Positions 45,250-54,304 of a stretch of DNA of 64,000 bases are shown here, piece by piece. Position 1 is the first letter of the stretch. Each line of letters begins with the position of its first letter. The stretch spans positions 19,913,418 through 19,977,417 of the forward strand of contig NC_092570.1 in the NCBI RefSeq assembly GCF_037975245.1, given 5' to 3'. The notes under the pieces were generated by a model. That model saw only the letters and a program-made list of their open reading frames with translations. It ran no database searches and was not told where the DNA came from. A program made the translations under genes and the position numbers. The DNA is from Apostichopus japonicus (taxonomy: Eukaryota > Echinodermata > Holothuroidea > Aspidochirotida > Stichopodidae).

Positions 45250-46846
45250 GTATGAGCCGAAACTATCTATTCGATATTTTTTTTTCTCGATAACATTAAA
45301 CACTAAGATCCCTTAACGATGCAGTTTATAAGTATGACTAGTCAATCATATTTAATTTTATATACAAGAACAATTAAAACATAGTGTGGTATTTAATATG
45401 ATTGATATTAGCATGAACGAGTGCATGAGAGACGAAATTTGTAGTTAATATACTTAATCTTGATCTAGTATAACCCCTCAATGAGTTTATTCAGTTATTG
45501 TTATGTTAGTTTGAAATTATAAATTTAAACAAATGAGAAAGTAATTACAAGTTTTAATCGGAATACCTTGATAAGCAAAATATTTTTAAATTTGTAATCA
45601 ACAAAAGCACAACATCAAGCGAACGTTTCTAGGAATTAAATCCGCTTGAGTGACTTATTTTTAAGCATTTTGTATGATATTATTACTTCCGCAGCATCTC
45701 AATTGGGGCCTTTTCTATCAGTATTTCGATGACTGGTTAAAAGCTTTTCCACTTACCCAATTTCATATCATCGAAAAGAATAATTTTGAAAAGAACTGTC
45801 TGGTGGACTTGCCGAAGATATTTTCATTTTTAAACTTAGGTAAGATTTACAGAAACATTTTGTGTTATGTAATTTAGTAAATATCCGTGAACAATGTCTG
45901 CTACTGTACAAAACACCAATTCAGTCAAAATCATCATCATTTTTTGATGGGTATAGAAAACAGGCCGAATTTAATATCTTTGTACTATGTATTTAGTGAA
46001 ATGGTATAGCTGTAAATACTACAATGGTGTCGGTAGTGGGATGTCGAAGGCCGTAATGTTATGTTACCTGTTATGTTGTGACATTGTGTGTCGGTGGTTG
46101 GAGATTAATGGTAGCATATAATTGCTCTCTTGAAACGACATGGGGTCTGTTGGAGAAGTTGTATAAATAAAGGTGCATGCTTATTTGATTACGCAACCAC
46201 GTATGAAATGACTTCAATTGATGAATGAATCATTGTTTTCGCGTTCTGATATTGTTATATTGATGGTGAATGTGTCTTTGTGGTGTAAGTGGGTTGTTGG
46301 CAAGCTGTATAGAAATATAAATGATAGTTTAAATGATGATGGGATATCAATAATGGTGTAGGAAAGGTGTTCAGCAACCATTCACTTAAAATACTCAACA
46401 TCAATGTAGGAATTGGGCGGCTTTAGTTTTCATTATTCCTGCATGTTAGTAAGCAAAAAAAATGGAATAAGTAAATAAAGGATAGAAAATCAATTGCGTA
46501 ATTCCAAAAAAGGGGGTACAGGTGAACAGACTCACACTCCAGACGAGGGACAACGAATATCTTTAATCCAGAGGAAAAGAACAAAGGAACGGAGGTTTAC
46601 GTATAACATATAGGATAGAGTATGCTTTTCTTTTTGAATTAATTGTTTGTCTAATTGTTGTATGTTTTTTGTCAAACAGAGAGACTAAGCATGCGCAAGA
46701 TAAGGGAGATATGTCAATCAAAGTCAAATTTGTTCAGAGTAGCACCTGCCGACAGCGAACCAATGGATAAAGGTACGAAGAATCTCCTGGAATCGTTTTA
46801 CGCGCCGTACTTCGACAAACTTGATGAGGTTCTTCAAAATCACTGA
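22200..46846 (+). CDS. Carbohydrate sulfotransferase 15-like protein, seven exons
   Basis: Exons: 22200-23291, 24816-25026, 26434-26532, 27075-27228, 45032-45191, 45695-45839, 46680-46846. All junctions are GT..AG and the phases agree, giving 675 residues. Residues 32-49 are a single membrane anchor (type II, Golgi). A long linker follows: first acidic ([12 protein letters not shown]), then about 150 residues of Lys/Pro/Val repeats such as KKVVAPKK. The sulfotransferase domain covers about 395-675 and matches the GalNAc4S-6ST (CHST15) layout: [48 protein letters not shown], and a final FYAPYFDKL. Known members transfer sulfate from PAPS to GalNAc in chondroitin sulfate. Here the 5'-phosphosulfate loop reads GMPDSGS at 399-405, where an invariant Lys is expected. 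The 3'-phosphate site reads TEPATSIYLNY without the usual Arg and Ser, so activity is doubtful. Intron 4 contains a 15-kb transposon. AATAAA follows at about 46917. An alternative first exon using the acceptor-like site near 22286 cannot be excluded. Confidence 0.88.
23352..24500. repeat. 22-bp minisatellite in intron 1, with 242-bp higher-order units
   Basis: Tandem copies of a 22-bp unit, ACAAGTTATTGATGATGCTATT, with point variants. A block of 11 units is duplicated: variant markers at 23889 and 23965 recur 242 bp later at 24131 and 24207. The array is interrupted by a MITE at about 23429-23822. Confidence 0.9.
23429..23822. mobile_element. MITE-like inverted-repeat element inside the minisatellite
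   Basis: It splits the 22-bp array. The left part (23431-23603) is a long hairpin: arms of about 80 bp containing GTGCAAATATTTCATGAG and its complement. A second inverted pair, ATACAACACC near 23600 and GGTGTTGTAT near 23810, closes the element. There is no transposase, and the superfamily is not clear. Confidence 0.65.
24690..24780. mobile_element. Solo hAT-like terminus
   Basis: Read on the minus strand, CAGGCCCGTAGCCAGG followed by G/C-rich tracts resembles the hAT ends in this window. I found no partner end, so this is a fragment only. Confidence 0.35.
25118..25378. repeat. Long inverted repeat (fold-back) in intron 2 of the sulfotransferase gene
   Basis: Arms of about 120 bp around a centre near 25256. 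The outermost pair is CAGTAACTACTGTAAAT and its near-complement; the inner core around CATATCCTCAGTTCTTACTG is perfect. It has no coding capacity and is probably a MITE-type palindrome. Confidence 0.8.
25990..26050. mobile_element. Solo hAT-like terminus
   Basis: Read on the minus strand from about 26050, CAGGGGCGTATACATACGGG resembles a hAT end. No partner was found. Confidence 0.3.
26598..26895 (+). mobile_element. SINE family A, 3' fragment between (AT)n tracts
   Basis: The SINE portion is 26666-26755 on the plus strand: the B-box part of the tRNA-like core and the complete 50-bp tail ending CATTTATAT. (AT)n lies on both sides (26598-26665 and 26756-26895). It sits in intron 3 of the sulfotransferase gene. 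Confidence 0.8.
27363..28905. repeat. Left subterminal repeats of the CACTA-type element
   Basis: Three diverged copies of a block of about 70-90 bp (aaaGTGCTCAGAC, then TAAAATAAC and TGTCATC) lie at about 27363-27450, 28073-28150 and 28845-28905. Repeated subterminal motifs are where CACTA transposases usually bind. At 28344-28370 there is also a diverged copy of the hAT hairpin core, TACGCGCCAACTCGAGTGGC. Confidence 0.55.
29378..32212 (+). CDS. Transposase with four C2H2 zinc fingers (CACTA-like), single exon
   Basis: An uninterrupted frame of 944 codons from ATG. The first 145 residues hold four C2H2-type fingers; for example CCITGC with H-x4-H, CMLAFC with H-x3-H and CPFENC with H-x3-H. 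They probably bind DNA. An acidic serine-rich linker (about 180-215) follows. The catalytic part begins near residue 350: [50 protein letters not shown] and [14 protein letters not shown]. The Asp of GDN, the Asp of GHDLFEG and the Glu of FESKH are candidate DDE residues. I know similar proteins as uncharacterised transposase-like genes in fish and cnidarians. The CACTG termini of the element support the CACTA/EnSpm assignment. The frame has no stop or shift. The splice from this region to the next gene is unresolved. Confidence 0.8.
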   Translation: MKPVCDTCNLQCKNITHYVNHCRTHRHIRNARFTCCITGCIRTFYTYKALVSHIARNHTAASYDQGDGHDEGLGSYRNVGVGVKCMLAFCQHQSSDIKELISHLRGHIESGLKVDCPFENCKIQFGNKKSFSSHLSRHHRNYKVGDVASRYVVTVSQGPTDVVGEAIFPIGLHNEDNSDRNELDEQDSVETEQEQDLKSRTSTSSSHEGDTVVCGENPSENVKEFTQSVALFLLKLQSKYLIPNSTIQVIVEQMCFLNQLGNENTKKCIVTQLQTAGIGLGLADERCNELAQDIMTDVSELGCSLAPASDSQHFQSPECGKLRSGYMRKKYWKENFKYVSPESIYLGEPNGGKKEYCHYVPILETLKLMYEDKSVQNHIIPVDKERSGYSDIQDGKVFRQNTFYQRNPDALQVMLFQDGFEVVNPLGSSRNKHKMLGVYCTLGNIDARCRSQIDPIQLVLLCKEKTLKKIDSQRVFSRLITDLKHLEENGIVLKNGYVVKGTVVAIIGDNLGSHYIGGFCESFSSHYYCRYCLLSKIEIAQGLPYVEGVYRTRESYRRALQLLDDDGESVHHEGIKFDSLFNSLTYFHVASPGLPPCLGHDLFEGVVDYDMALFIQYFVAKEWFSYEELNRRLQLFPFKGRDSADMLTSAVKPQGERIGGQAVQNWYFLRFFPLVVYGLVRNIKDPVWQLLLQLKEIVEIIVSPTLQSSQVAFLKVLVEEYLEGRADLFPERKLRPKHHFLLHYYYLIFMFGPLIKVWTLRFESKHSFFKRCARYCQNFVNITSTLAERHQLLQAYSFHGRLFADDVKVAKGIPFHPELYAENIQKAVLDFELPTQQRLVSDEVSVFCTIYKKDLFVIIKEDEDWTFACIMLILVVREKVVFIVQKYQTTHVHEYGLYQVKNRAADSNPVSCVAYSDLLDYCPLSAYKVDGQYMLSLKNKPTNM
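32225..40991 (+). CDS. SAM-domain protein (SAMD3-like), second gene of the transposon; 5' end open
   Basis: Exons: 32225-32472, 35364-35465, 37626-38512, 38936-39002, 39822-39984, 40859-40991 (stop TAG 40989-40991). All are GT..AG and the phases agree, giving about 530 residues. The first exon has a Ser/Asp-rich start. A SAM-like helical domain follows, [18 protein letters not shown] to [10 protein letters not shown], with the usual DDILGI loop. The long third exon has [32 protein letters not shown] and [20 protein letters not shown], a combination I have seen in proteins annotated SAMD3-like in fish and echinoderms. The C-terminus is [21 protein letters not shown] and [11 protein letters not shown]. 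The first listed exon starts at an acceptor (attttacag) and has no ATG, so a 5' exon is missing or lies within the transposase transcript. Its role is unknown; as the element's companion gene it may assist transposition or bind the transposase. Confidence 0.75.
35770..36679. mobile_element. hAT element (910 bp) carrying a nested hAT
   Basis: The left end is CAGTGGCGGCGGAACCGG and the right end, read inward, is CAGGCGCGGCGGAACGG. The flanking 8-mer CCCCATAC is identical (35762-35769 and 36680-36687). The body at about 36510-36625 is homologous to the hAT elements at 8110-10793. It lies in intron 2 of the SAM-domain gene. No transposase. Confidence 0.85.
35959..36363. mobile_element. Nested hAT element (405 bp)
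   Basis: The left end is TAGTGGCGGATCGAGC and the right end, read inward, is CAGTGGCGGGGCTAGG. The 8-mer CCCTTACT flanks both sides (35951-35958 and 36364-36371). It carries its own copy of the GCGCCAACC/GGTGGCGC hairpin core at about 36259-36290, so it is from the same family as the element it entered. Confidence 0.82.
42097..42595. repeat. Right subterminal tandem repeats of the CACTA-type element
   Basis: Units of about 106 bp (GGGAAACGTTTTTTCACGG, GGTGGACTNCCTTCCGCC, TTTTTTACAGATTTATTT) start at about 42206, 42312 and 42418, with partial copies at 42097 and 42494. The last one runs into the terminal inverted repeat. Confidence 0.8.
42596..45031. other. Remainder of sulfotransferase intron 4 with a decayed hAT-like element
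   Basis: At about 42928-43278 the sequence AGCGGTGGTCCGCAACCTAT and the opposing AGCAGAGATTCAAAACG look like diverged hAT ends of the CAGNGGTTCTCAAACC type. No target duplication is visible. A G-run lies at 43210-43222. No gene is seen. Confidence 0.4.
45203..45247. repeat. (AT)n microsatellite just after exon 5
   Basis: TA tract starting 11 bp downstream of the exon 5 splice donor of the sulfotransferase gene. Confidence 0.95.
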
Positions 46847-48445
46847 GCAAGTTAAAGAAAACACAAAAAACAACAACAAAAAACAGCTGCAGCAACAAAG
46901 AAAGAAAAAACAGAAGAATAAATGGATGTTAGGAGATTGTTGATGAAGAAAGGGACACTTCTGGTGGTCTAAGCAGACTACAGGTACAGGTAAATACATA
47001 TACATTATATGTGTAATTTGTGAAAAGTTAATTTTTCTAGGGCTGTTTGGGATAACTCTGGCAAAATTCTATAACTTGTTATATATTTTTTTTAAATAAT
47101 TTTGATTACATCTTGTCATTAAATAATTTTGATTACATTTTGTCATTAAATAATTTTGATTACGTCTTTTCATTAATTCCCTTGGTCCAATGGGGTTCAT
47201 TATACTAGAGCAGTGGCGTATAGGAAATAATCAAATGGTGACGGGTAAGAAGGCTGCGGATGGGTTTGGGGTATTCCACGGAAAAAGTTTTAGATGCTAC
47301 AGTGGCCCAAATGGGACGTTAAACATGTTTTATTCTTGACATTTGGTCTCCGAATTTGTCATTTTTCCCCTCTACATTTTGACTACTTTCTCACAATTTT
47401 GTATTCTTTCTACGAAATGCGTGAAAATTTCATCTAATGATTTAACATTTCTTCTCAAAGTTGTGGCTTTTAAATCAAAATTTCGACTTGTTCCTGGAAG
47501 TATCGGCTTTATACCAAATTTAAAAAAAAAAAATAGTCAAATTCTGAACATTTGATATCATATTTAAAACGTTTTCTCGACCATTTTGTTATGATAACAA
47601 GTCCAATCAGTATCGTCAAGTATAAATTCCGACATTTCATTCGAACTGTCGACTGTTTTATCTGCAACTGTTGATAACTTTAGCTCAAAATTTACACTAT
47701 ATTTGCAAAGTATGACCTGTCAAATGAGGAAGGGGTGGGTTGGGGTGGGGTGGGTGGGGTTTGGGAGGAGCTGACAACCGCATGGATCTTTGCCAGCTTG
47801 TATGTAAGTAGTATAATATCATCACATGGGTGATGATCATATTTTTTTGGTGGCCCTTTTGGGTTGTATGCATTATTTCATGTATAGACATCAGTAACAA
47901 ACACCGAAGATGTTGCTCATTTACTCGCGTGGATTGTTTGCTTTTCGTTGATAACATGATTTGGGACTAAATCTATGTCACTTTTTGAAATCTAAATTTT
48001 TGTTGTTGTTTTTCCATTTTGTTATTCATTTCGCATATCTGATGCGCTATGCACAAGGTATGGATTTGTTGATTATTAACAAACCCTGTGAATGGTTATT
48101 ATAGGTTATTTTGTAATTATTCTATTAATTATTCTAATGGTTATGTCTTCGGCTATCGTTATGTATACTGCCATGATTTCTACAGCTGCACGAGTCATAC
48201 CGGCGTGCCTTGTATTAAAATGATCAATTTTAGCTGCTACTTTATTCATTTAGTGTTTATCGTCTTTCAGTTTTACTAAGTAAGATAAACAACACTTGAT
48301 AATCCAGATAACAAAGTTACGATGTACATAAAATGACAAGTCTTGTGGTACGTGTTTATGGTTTACAATGGTCCTGAAACTATTGATGTCCATTGATTAT
48401 AATGTTGTTGCTATTGCCTCGTATATACTTAAAAAGAACGGAAGC
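46847..48445. other. 3' flank of the sulfotransferase gene; short triplication
   Basis: AATAAA occurs at about 46917. At about 47092-47175 a 27-bp unit (AAATAATTTTGATTACATC plus TTGTCATT) is repeated three times. A solo hAT-like end, CAGTGGCGTATAGG, lies near 47214. No gene is seen. Confidence 0.4.
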
Positions 48446-51422
48446 GTCTCGAAACTGAATACGTTACTTGAACAATGACGGCACAAGGTAGTGTTAAAAA
48501 TAACAGAAGAGTCTTGTATACTTTATTGGTTATTAACAGTATTTAACAGGGTCCACGACACTCGAACAGAATACGTTACTTGTGACAATGACGGCATAAG
48601 GTAGTGTTAAAACTAACAGAAGAGTCTTGTATACTTTATTGGTTATTAGCAGTATTTAACAGGGTCCACAACACTAGAAAATGAATACGTTACTTGAACA
48701 ATGACAGCACTAGGTAGTGTTGAATTTAACAGACGCGTTTTGTATACTTTATTGGTTAGCAGTATCTAACAGGGTCCACAACACTCGAACAGAATACGTT
48801 ACTTGAACAATGACGGCACTAGGTAGTGTTAAAGCTAACAGAAGAGTCTTGTATACTTTATTGGTTATTAGCAGTATTTAACAGGGTCCACAACACTCGA
48901 AACTGAATACGTTACTTGTGACAATGACGGCATAAGGTAGTGTTGAATTTAACAGACGCGTTTTGTATACTTTATTGGTTATTAACAGTATTTAACAGGG
49001 TCCACGACACTCGAACAGAATACGTTACTTGTGACAATGACGGCACAAGGTAGTGTTAAAGCTAACAGAAGAGTCTTGTATACTTTATTGGTTATTAACA
49101 GTATCTAACAGGGTCCACGACACTAGAAAATGAATACGTTACTTGAACAATGACGGCACTAGGTAGTGTTAAAGCTAACAGAAGATTCTTGTATACTTTA
49201 TTGGTTATTAGCAGTATTTAACAGGGTCCACAACACTCGAAACTGAATACGTTACTTGAACAATGACGGCACAAGGTAGTGTTAAAGCTAACAGAAGAGT
49301 CTTGTATACTTTATTGGTTATTAGCAGTATTTAACAGGGTCCACAACACTCGAAACTGAATACGTTACTTGTGACAATGACGGCATAAGGTAGTGTTGAA
49401 TTTAACAGACGCGTTTTGTATACTTTATTGGTTATTAACAGTATTTAACAGGGTCCACGACACTCGAACAGAATACGTTACTTGTGACAATGACGGCACA
49501 AGGTAGTGTTGAAGCTAACAGAAGAGTCTTGTATACTTTATTGGTTATTAACAGTATCTAACAGGGTCCACGACACTAGAAAATGAATACGTTACTTGAA
49601 CAATGACGGCACTAGGTAGTGTTAAAGCTAACAGAAGATTCTTGTATACTTTATTGGTTAGCAGTATCTAACAGGGTCCACAACACTCGAAACTGAATAC
49701 GTTACTTGAACAATGACGGCACAAGGTAGTGTTAAAGCTAACAGAAGAGTCTTGTATACTTTATTGGTTATTAGCAGTATTTAACAGGGTCCACAACACT
49801 CGAAACTGAATACGTTACTTGTGACAATGACGGCATAAGGTAGTGTTGAATTTAACAGACGCGTTTTGTATACTTTATTGGTTATTAACAGTATTTAACA
49901 GGGTCCACGACACTCGAACAGAATACGTTACTTGTGACAATGACGGCACAAGGTAGTGTTAAAGCTAACAGAAGAGTCTTGTATACTTTATTGGTTATTA
50001 ACAGTATCTAACAGGGTCCACGACACTAGAAAATGAATACGTTACTTGAACAATGACGGCACTAGGTAGTGTTAAAGCTAACAGAAGATTCTTGTATACT
50101 TTATTGGTTATTAGCAGTATTTAACAGGGTCCACAACACTCGAAACTGAATACGTTACTTGAACAATGACGGCACAAGGTAGTGTTAAAGCTAACAGAAG
50201 AGTCTTGTATACTTTATTGGTTATTAGCAGTATTTAACAGGGTCCACAACACTCGAAACTGAATACGTTACTTGTGACAATGACGGCATAAGGTAGTGTT
50301 GAATTTAACAGACGCGTTTTGTATACTTTATTGGTTATTAACAGTATTTAACAGGGTCCACGACACTCGAACAGAATACGTTACTTGTGACAATGACGGC
50401 ACAAGGTAGTGTTGAAGCTAACAGAAGAGTCTTGTATACTTTATTGGTTATTAACAGTATCTAACAGGGTCCACGACACTAGAAAATGAATACGTTACTT
50501 GAACAATGACGGCACTAGGTAGTGTTAAAGCTAACAGAAGATTCTTGTATACTTTATTGGTTAGCAGTATCTAACAGGGTCCACAACACTCGAAACTGAA
50601 TACGTTACTTGAACAATGACGGCACAAGGTAGTGTTAAAGCTAACAGAAGAGTCTTGTATACTTTATTGGTTATTAGCAGTATTTAACAGGGTCCACAAC
50701 ACTCGAAACTGAATACGTTACTTGTGACAATGACGGCATAAGGTAGTGTTGAATTTAACAGACGCGTTTTGTATACTTTATTGGTTATTAACAGTATTTA
50801 ACAGGGTCCACGACACTCGAACAGAATACGTTACTTGTGACAATGACGGCACAAGGTAGTGTTAAAGCTAACAGAAGAGTCTTGTATACTTTATTGGTTA
50901 TTAACAGTATCTAACAGGGTCCACGACACTAGAAAATGAATACGTTACTTGAACAATGACGGCACTAGGTAGTGTTAAAGCTAACAGAAGATTCTTGTAT
51001 ACTTTATTGGTTAGCAGTACTTAACAGGGTCCACAACACTCGAAACTGAATACGTTACTTGAACAATGACGGCACTAGGTAGTGTTGAATTTAACAGACA
51101 CGTTTTGTATACTTTATTGGTTAGCAGTATCTAACAGGGTCCACAACACTCGAAACTGAATACGTTACTTGCGACAATGACGGCACTAGGTAGTGTTAAA
51201 ACTAACAGAAGATTCTTGTATACTTTATTGGTTATTAACAGTATTTAACAGGGTCCACAACACTCGAAACTGAATACGTTACTTGAACAATGACGGCACT
51301 AGGTAGTGTTAAATTTAACGGAAGCATGCTTTATTGGTGTTTTAGCAGTATCTAACAGGGTCCATAACACTCGAAACTGAATTCGCTATTTGAACAATGT
51401 CGGCAGAAGGTAGTGTTAAAGC
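48446..51422. repeat. Satellite array, about 26 units of 109-117 bp with higher-order structure
   Basis: Each unit reads CTCGAAACTGAATACGTTAC, CAATGACGGCA, AGGTAGTGTT, TTGTATACTTTATTGGTTA and AACAGGGTCCAC. Variant markers are spaced regularly. The AGACGCGTTTTGTATAC variant lies at about 48954, 49407, 49857, 50309 and 50760, every 451 bp (four units). The variant lacking TTAT before AGCAGTATCTAAC lies near 49656 and 50560, 904 bp apart (eight units). So four-unit blocks have themselves been amplified in pairs. The outermost units at both ends break the pattern. Confidence 0.95.
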
Positions 51423-51913
51423 AAGGTCACCAACCTCCTCGCAGTCGGGGCATTTATTTCTTCCAAAAAAAAATTCTTAAGCCAACCTTGTGTTTAAATC
51501 TAATTATTATCAGAAGTAATTTGTAGTCTATAAACATGCCTTGGAATGCACCTTTTGTTCTCTAAACTTTGAAAAGCAATACGGAGGGAGGACTACCACC
51601 GTCCCAACATGGGATCGCATTCAATGAACCCCCTGCCACCCCCTCATTCGCTACTTGTTTTATCAGACTGCAACCCATAACTCTAGTCCTAGTCACCTCT
51701 CTCCCGCACTTCTATATCACGTGCAAGCCACTGACTATAAATAACATGTCCACCTAATCAATACCATATACTCGTACTGTGTACTTACATCTGTACTCGA
51801 CTTGTACCCCGCTGGACTCCCATTTTAATCGTTACTGATGATATTAGCAGGAAATGCATTAGTAGATTCGTCTTGGAATCTTTAACCATTATCATTTGTT
51901 TATCTCTGGATGC
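51423..51913. other. Non-coding stretch, nothing recognised
   Basis: Between the satellite and the LINE. No gene or bounded repeat. Confidence 0.3.
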
Positions 51914-51928
51914 AGGTTATACTCTATA

Positions 51929-53593
51929 ACCACTATTTACAATAGGGAAGTAAAATTATGCAATATGCCGACGACACGACGTTTTTCCTTGATGGTAGCA
52001 GAGAATCTATTGACGAGACTCTGCGTATCCTCAATAGACTGAAACTGCGTCTGGTCTATCAATTAATTTATTCAAGTCAAACTTATTCCCATTAGGCCCG
52101 TTCATTACTCGTACTCCACATTTTGTAAACACCCTCAATGTTAATGTCACTCAGGGTCCAGTTAACATTTTAGGTATTTCGTTTACGAGTGATGGAAATG
52201 ACTTGTTTCGCTTGAACTACGACGGAGGGCTAAAGGTTACCCATGTCCCAAGTTTCATAAATAGTTTAAAGTGTACATGGATTAGAAGATATTGTAATGA
52301 TAATAAAGGCCCTTGGAAGATCTTTTTTGATATGCACTTGAACTCTTACGGCAAGAATTTGATTTTTCAGAGTAACTGTTCTAAGAACGATGTAATCAAT
52401 ATAAAAAATTCTTTTGTGGGCTAATTGCTTGTGCCTGGTGCGAAATTTCCTTTAGCCCCCAAAGAAAAGTTTTGGCAATCAAATGATCTGGAACAACTCA
52501 TTCATTCGCATTAACAACAGTACTATAATGTATGGTCATTTGTTTGATAAAAATGTTAAGTTCGTAAGTGATCTCTTTGACAACGCGGGTAAGCCTCTAA
52601 CGTGCGATCGCTTTAAAGCTTAATTCCATATAGATTCTTTGCTATTACTATTTACTGGGGTTTTTAATCAGTTGTATCCCGAAGGAGTGAAGATGGTCAG
52701 GTTGCCAAAGAAACGACTCTTCCAATGTTAATATTGACTGGTACAACAATGTAATGCGGGCGACCTCTATTTCTCAATTAATTTACAAATACCACTTACG
52801 TAATATTTCTAATGCCCCAATCGCCGTAAAGAAATGGAATACAAGTTTTAGGGAGCTAACAGACAGTGACTGGAGTCGCATCTTTAGCATGCCTCGGTTC
52901 ACTGTGTCCGAAACTAAGCTGCAGTATTTCCAATTTAAGTTCTTACCTAGAATCACTGCAGCCAATAAACTCCTTACCTTGATGGGTAAAGTAGATTCTA
53001 GTTTATGCTCTTTTTGTAACGTCGAAGTGGAAAGTTTAGAACACCTCTTTTGGGAGTGTCGCTTCACCGCTTCTTTTATTTTAGACGTAGAAATGCGTTT
53101 TCTAGAGAAACAGTTCTTCTTCTCAAAACAAGACATTTTTTTTGGGCTGGGGTACAGGTGCTATACACCATACAATTTTCTTAATCTACACATGAAGTAT
53201 TATATATATGATTGCAGACTAACAAGTCGCGTACCAGATATAAATGAGTTTTTCTTTAAGTTCAAGTTTGCAATTAGTATCGAACGTTTAATAATTTGAG
53301 ATTGTCTAGATCTAGGAAAAACCGTGTTAACTTCCCTGACTTGCTACAAGCTTTTGCTCCATGCCAAGGTCTATTCCAGTAATGCTTGAACGATATGTTA
53401 TCCATATACCCAAATTATATGCTTGTCATCGGCTCCGGTTATTAGTTGTGTCTGTTTTCTGTCAGAACACTGCAAGGAGTAGGTGAATTATAATTGTAAA
53501 TATGCGAATCATTGTATCTGTTACTTAAGAATCACTGTAAATATTACATGCAATCTGAATAAACGGAGGGAAAAAAAAGAAAAGAAAAAAAAA
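51929..53593 (+). mobile_element. 5'-truncated L1/Tx1-like LINE, decayed
   Basis: It is flanked by a 15-bp direct repeat, AGGTTATACTCTATA (51914-51928 and 53594-53608), and ends in an A-rich tail at 53570-53593. The long duplication and poly-A tail fit an L1-type retroposon. It begins at the reverse transcriptase catalytic box, MQYADDTTFFLDGS (51960). A frame change then gives INLFKSNLFPLGP and VNILGISFTSDGNDL. Further stops follow before the intact C-terminal frame at 52754-53299. Confidence 0.85.
52754..53299 (+). pseudogene. C-terminal zinc-binding domain of the L1/Tx1-like reverse transcriptase
   Basis: A frame of 181 codons to the stop. It contains WSRIFSMPRFTVSETKLQYF, a FLPRITAANKLLTLMGKV helix and the CCHC-type knuckle SSLCSFCNVEVESLEHLFWEC, the zf-RVT domain found after the reverse transcriptase in L1/Tx1-like elements. 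The upstream part of the same protein is broken by frameshifts, so the element is dead. Confidence 0.85.
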
Positions 53594-53608
53594 AGGTTAT
53601 ACTCTATA

Positions 53609-54304
53609 CCCGCTAATAATTTAATAAACATATTTGGAATCTAATATTACAATGGATGTTTTTTATTACTTTTCATTAAGTTGCCTTAACTGATTGGATT
53701 GAGTCTGCACCAGCAACTACATCTAAAATTTCAAGGTATTATTTCATTGTTGCTATGACTTTACAGAACACTGAATATAGGTCAAGCTTTCTTATATATC
53801 AAAGCTTAAAGTGACGCATCACCGATAAATAAATGAAATATTTTTAGCATTTAAGGTTTCAATAAATAGTATAACATTGTAAACCGTATGCTGTCATTTT
53901 CATTTATGCAAATTAAAAAATTTCCAAAATTTTCTTTTAAAATCAATTAAACTTATTTTAAACCGTTATAATATTACAGAATATGGAATGAAAAGTTATT
54001 AACCTCATATGTATATCTTCTTTGTAATTAGTTGCAGCTATTGAGCGTATATCTAGGCAAAAGTAAGTTTGTCGCTTTAACGGTTTCTTGAACTCTATAT
54101 CGGGTTTTTCTATGTTATCAGGCACATACACTCGCAGGGTTAAAAACATCATTAGTAAGAGATACGAGGTCGTATGGCCAGCTTTATACAATTCTAAAAC
54201 ACCAAGAGAACCAAACAAAATTATATACTTTTGCAATTAAAAACATCGACAGATTTATTGTGGTTGGACTTTTTGCACTAATATCCTTGGACAATTAGTT
54301 TAAC
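53609..54304. other. Upstream region of the first glycine-rich gene
   Basis: AT-rich, no recognised element. Promoter signals are not clear. Confidence 0.3.

Noticed and set aside
48446-51422. Regular repeats considered as a CRISPR array
   Set aside because: The units are contiguous 109-117 bp tandem repeats with no unique spacers, in a eukaryotic context.
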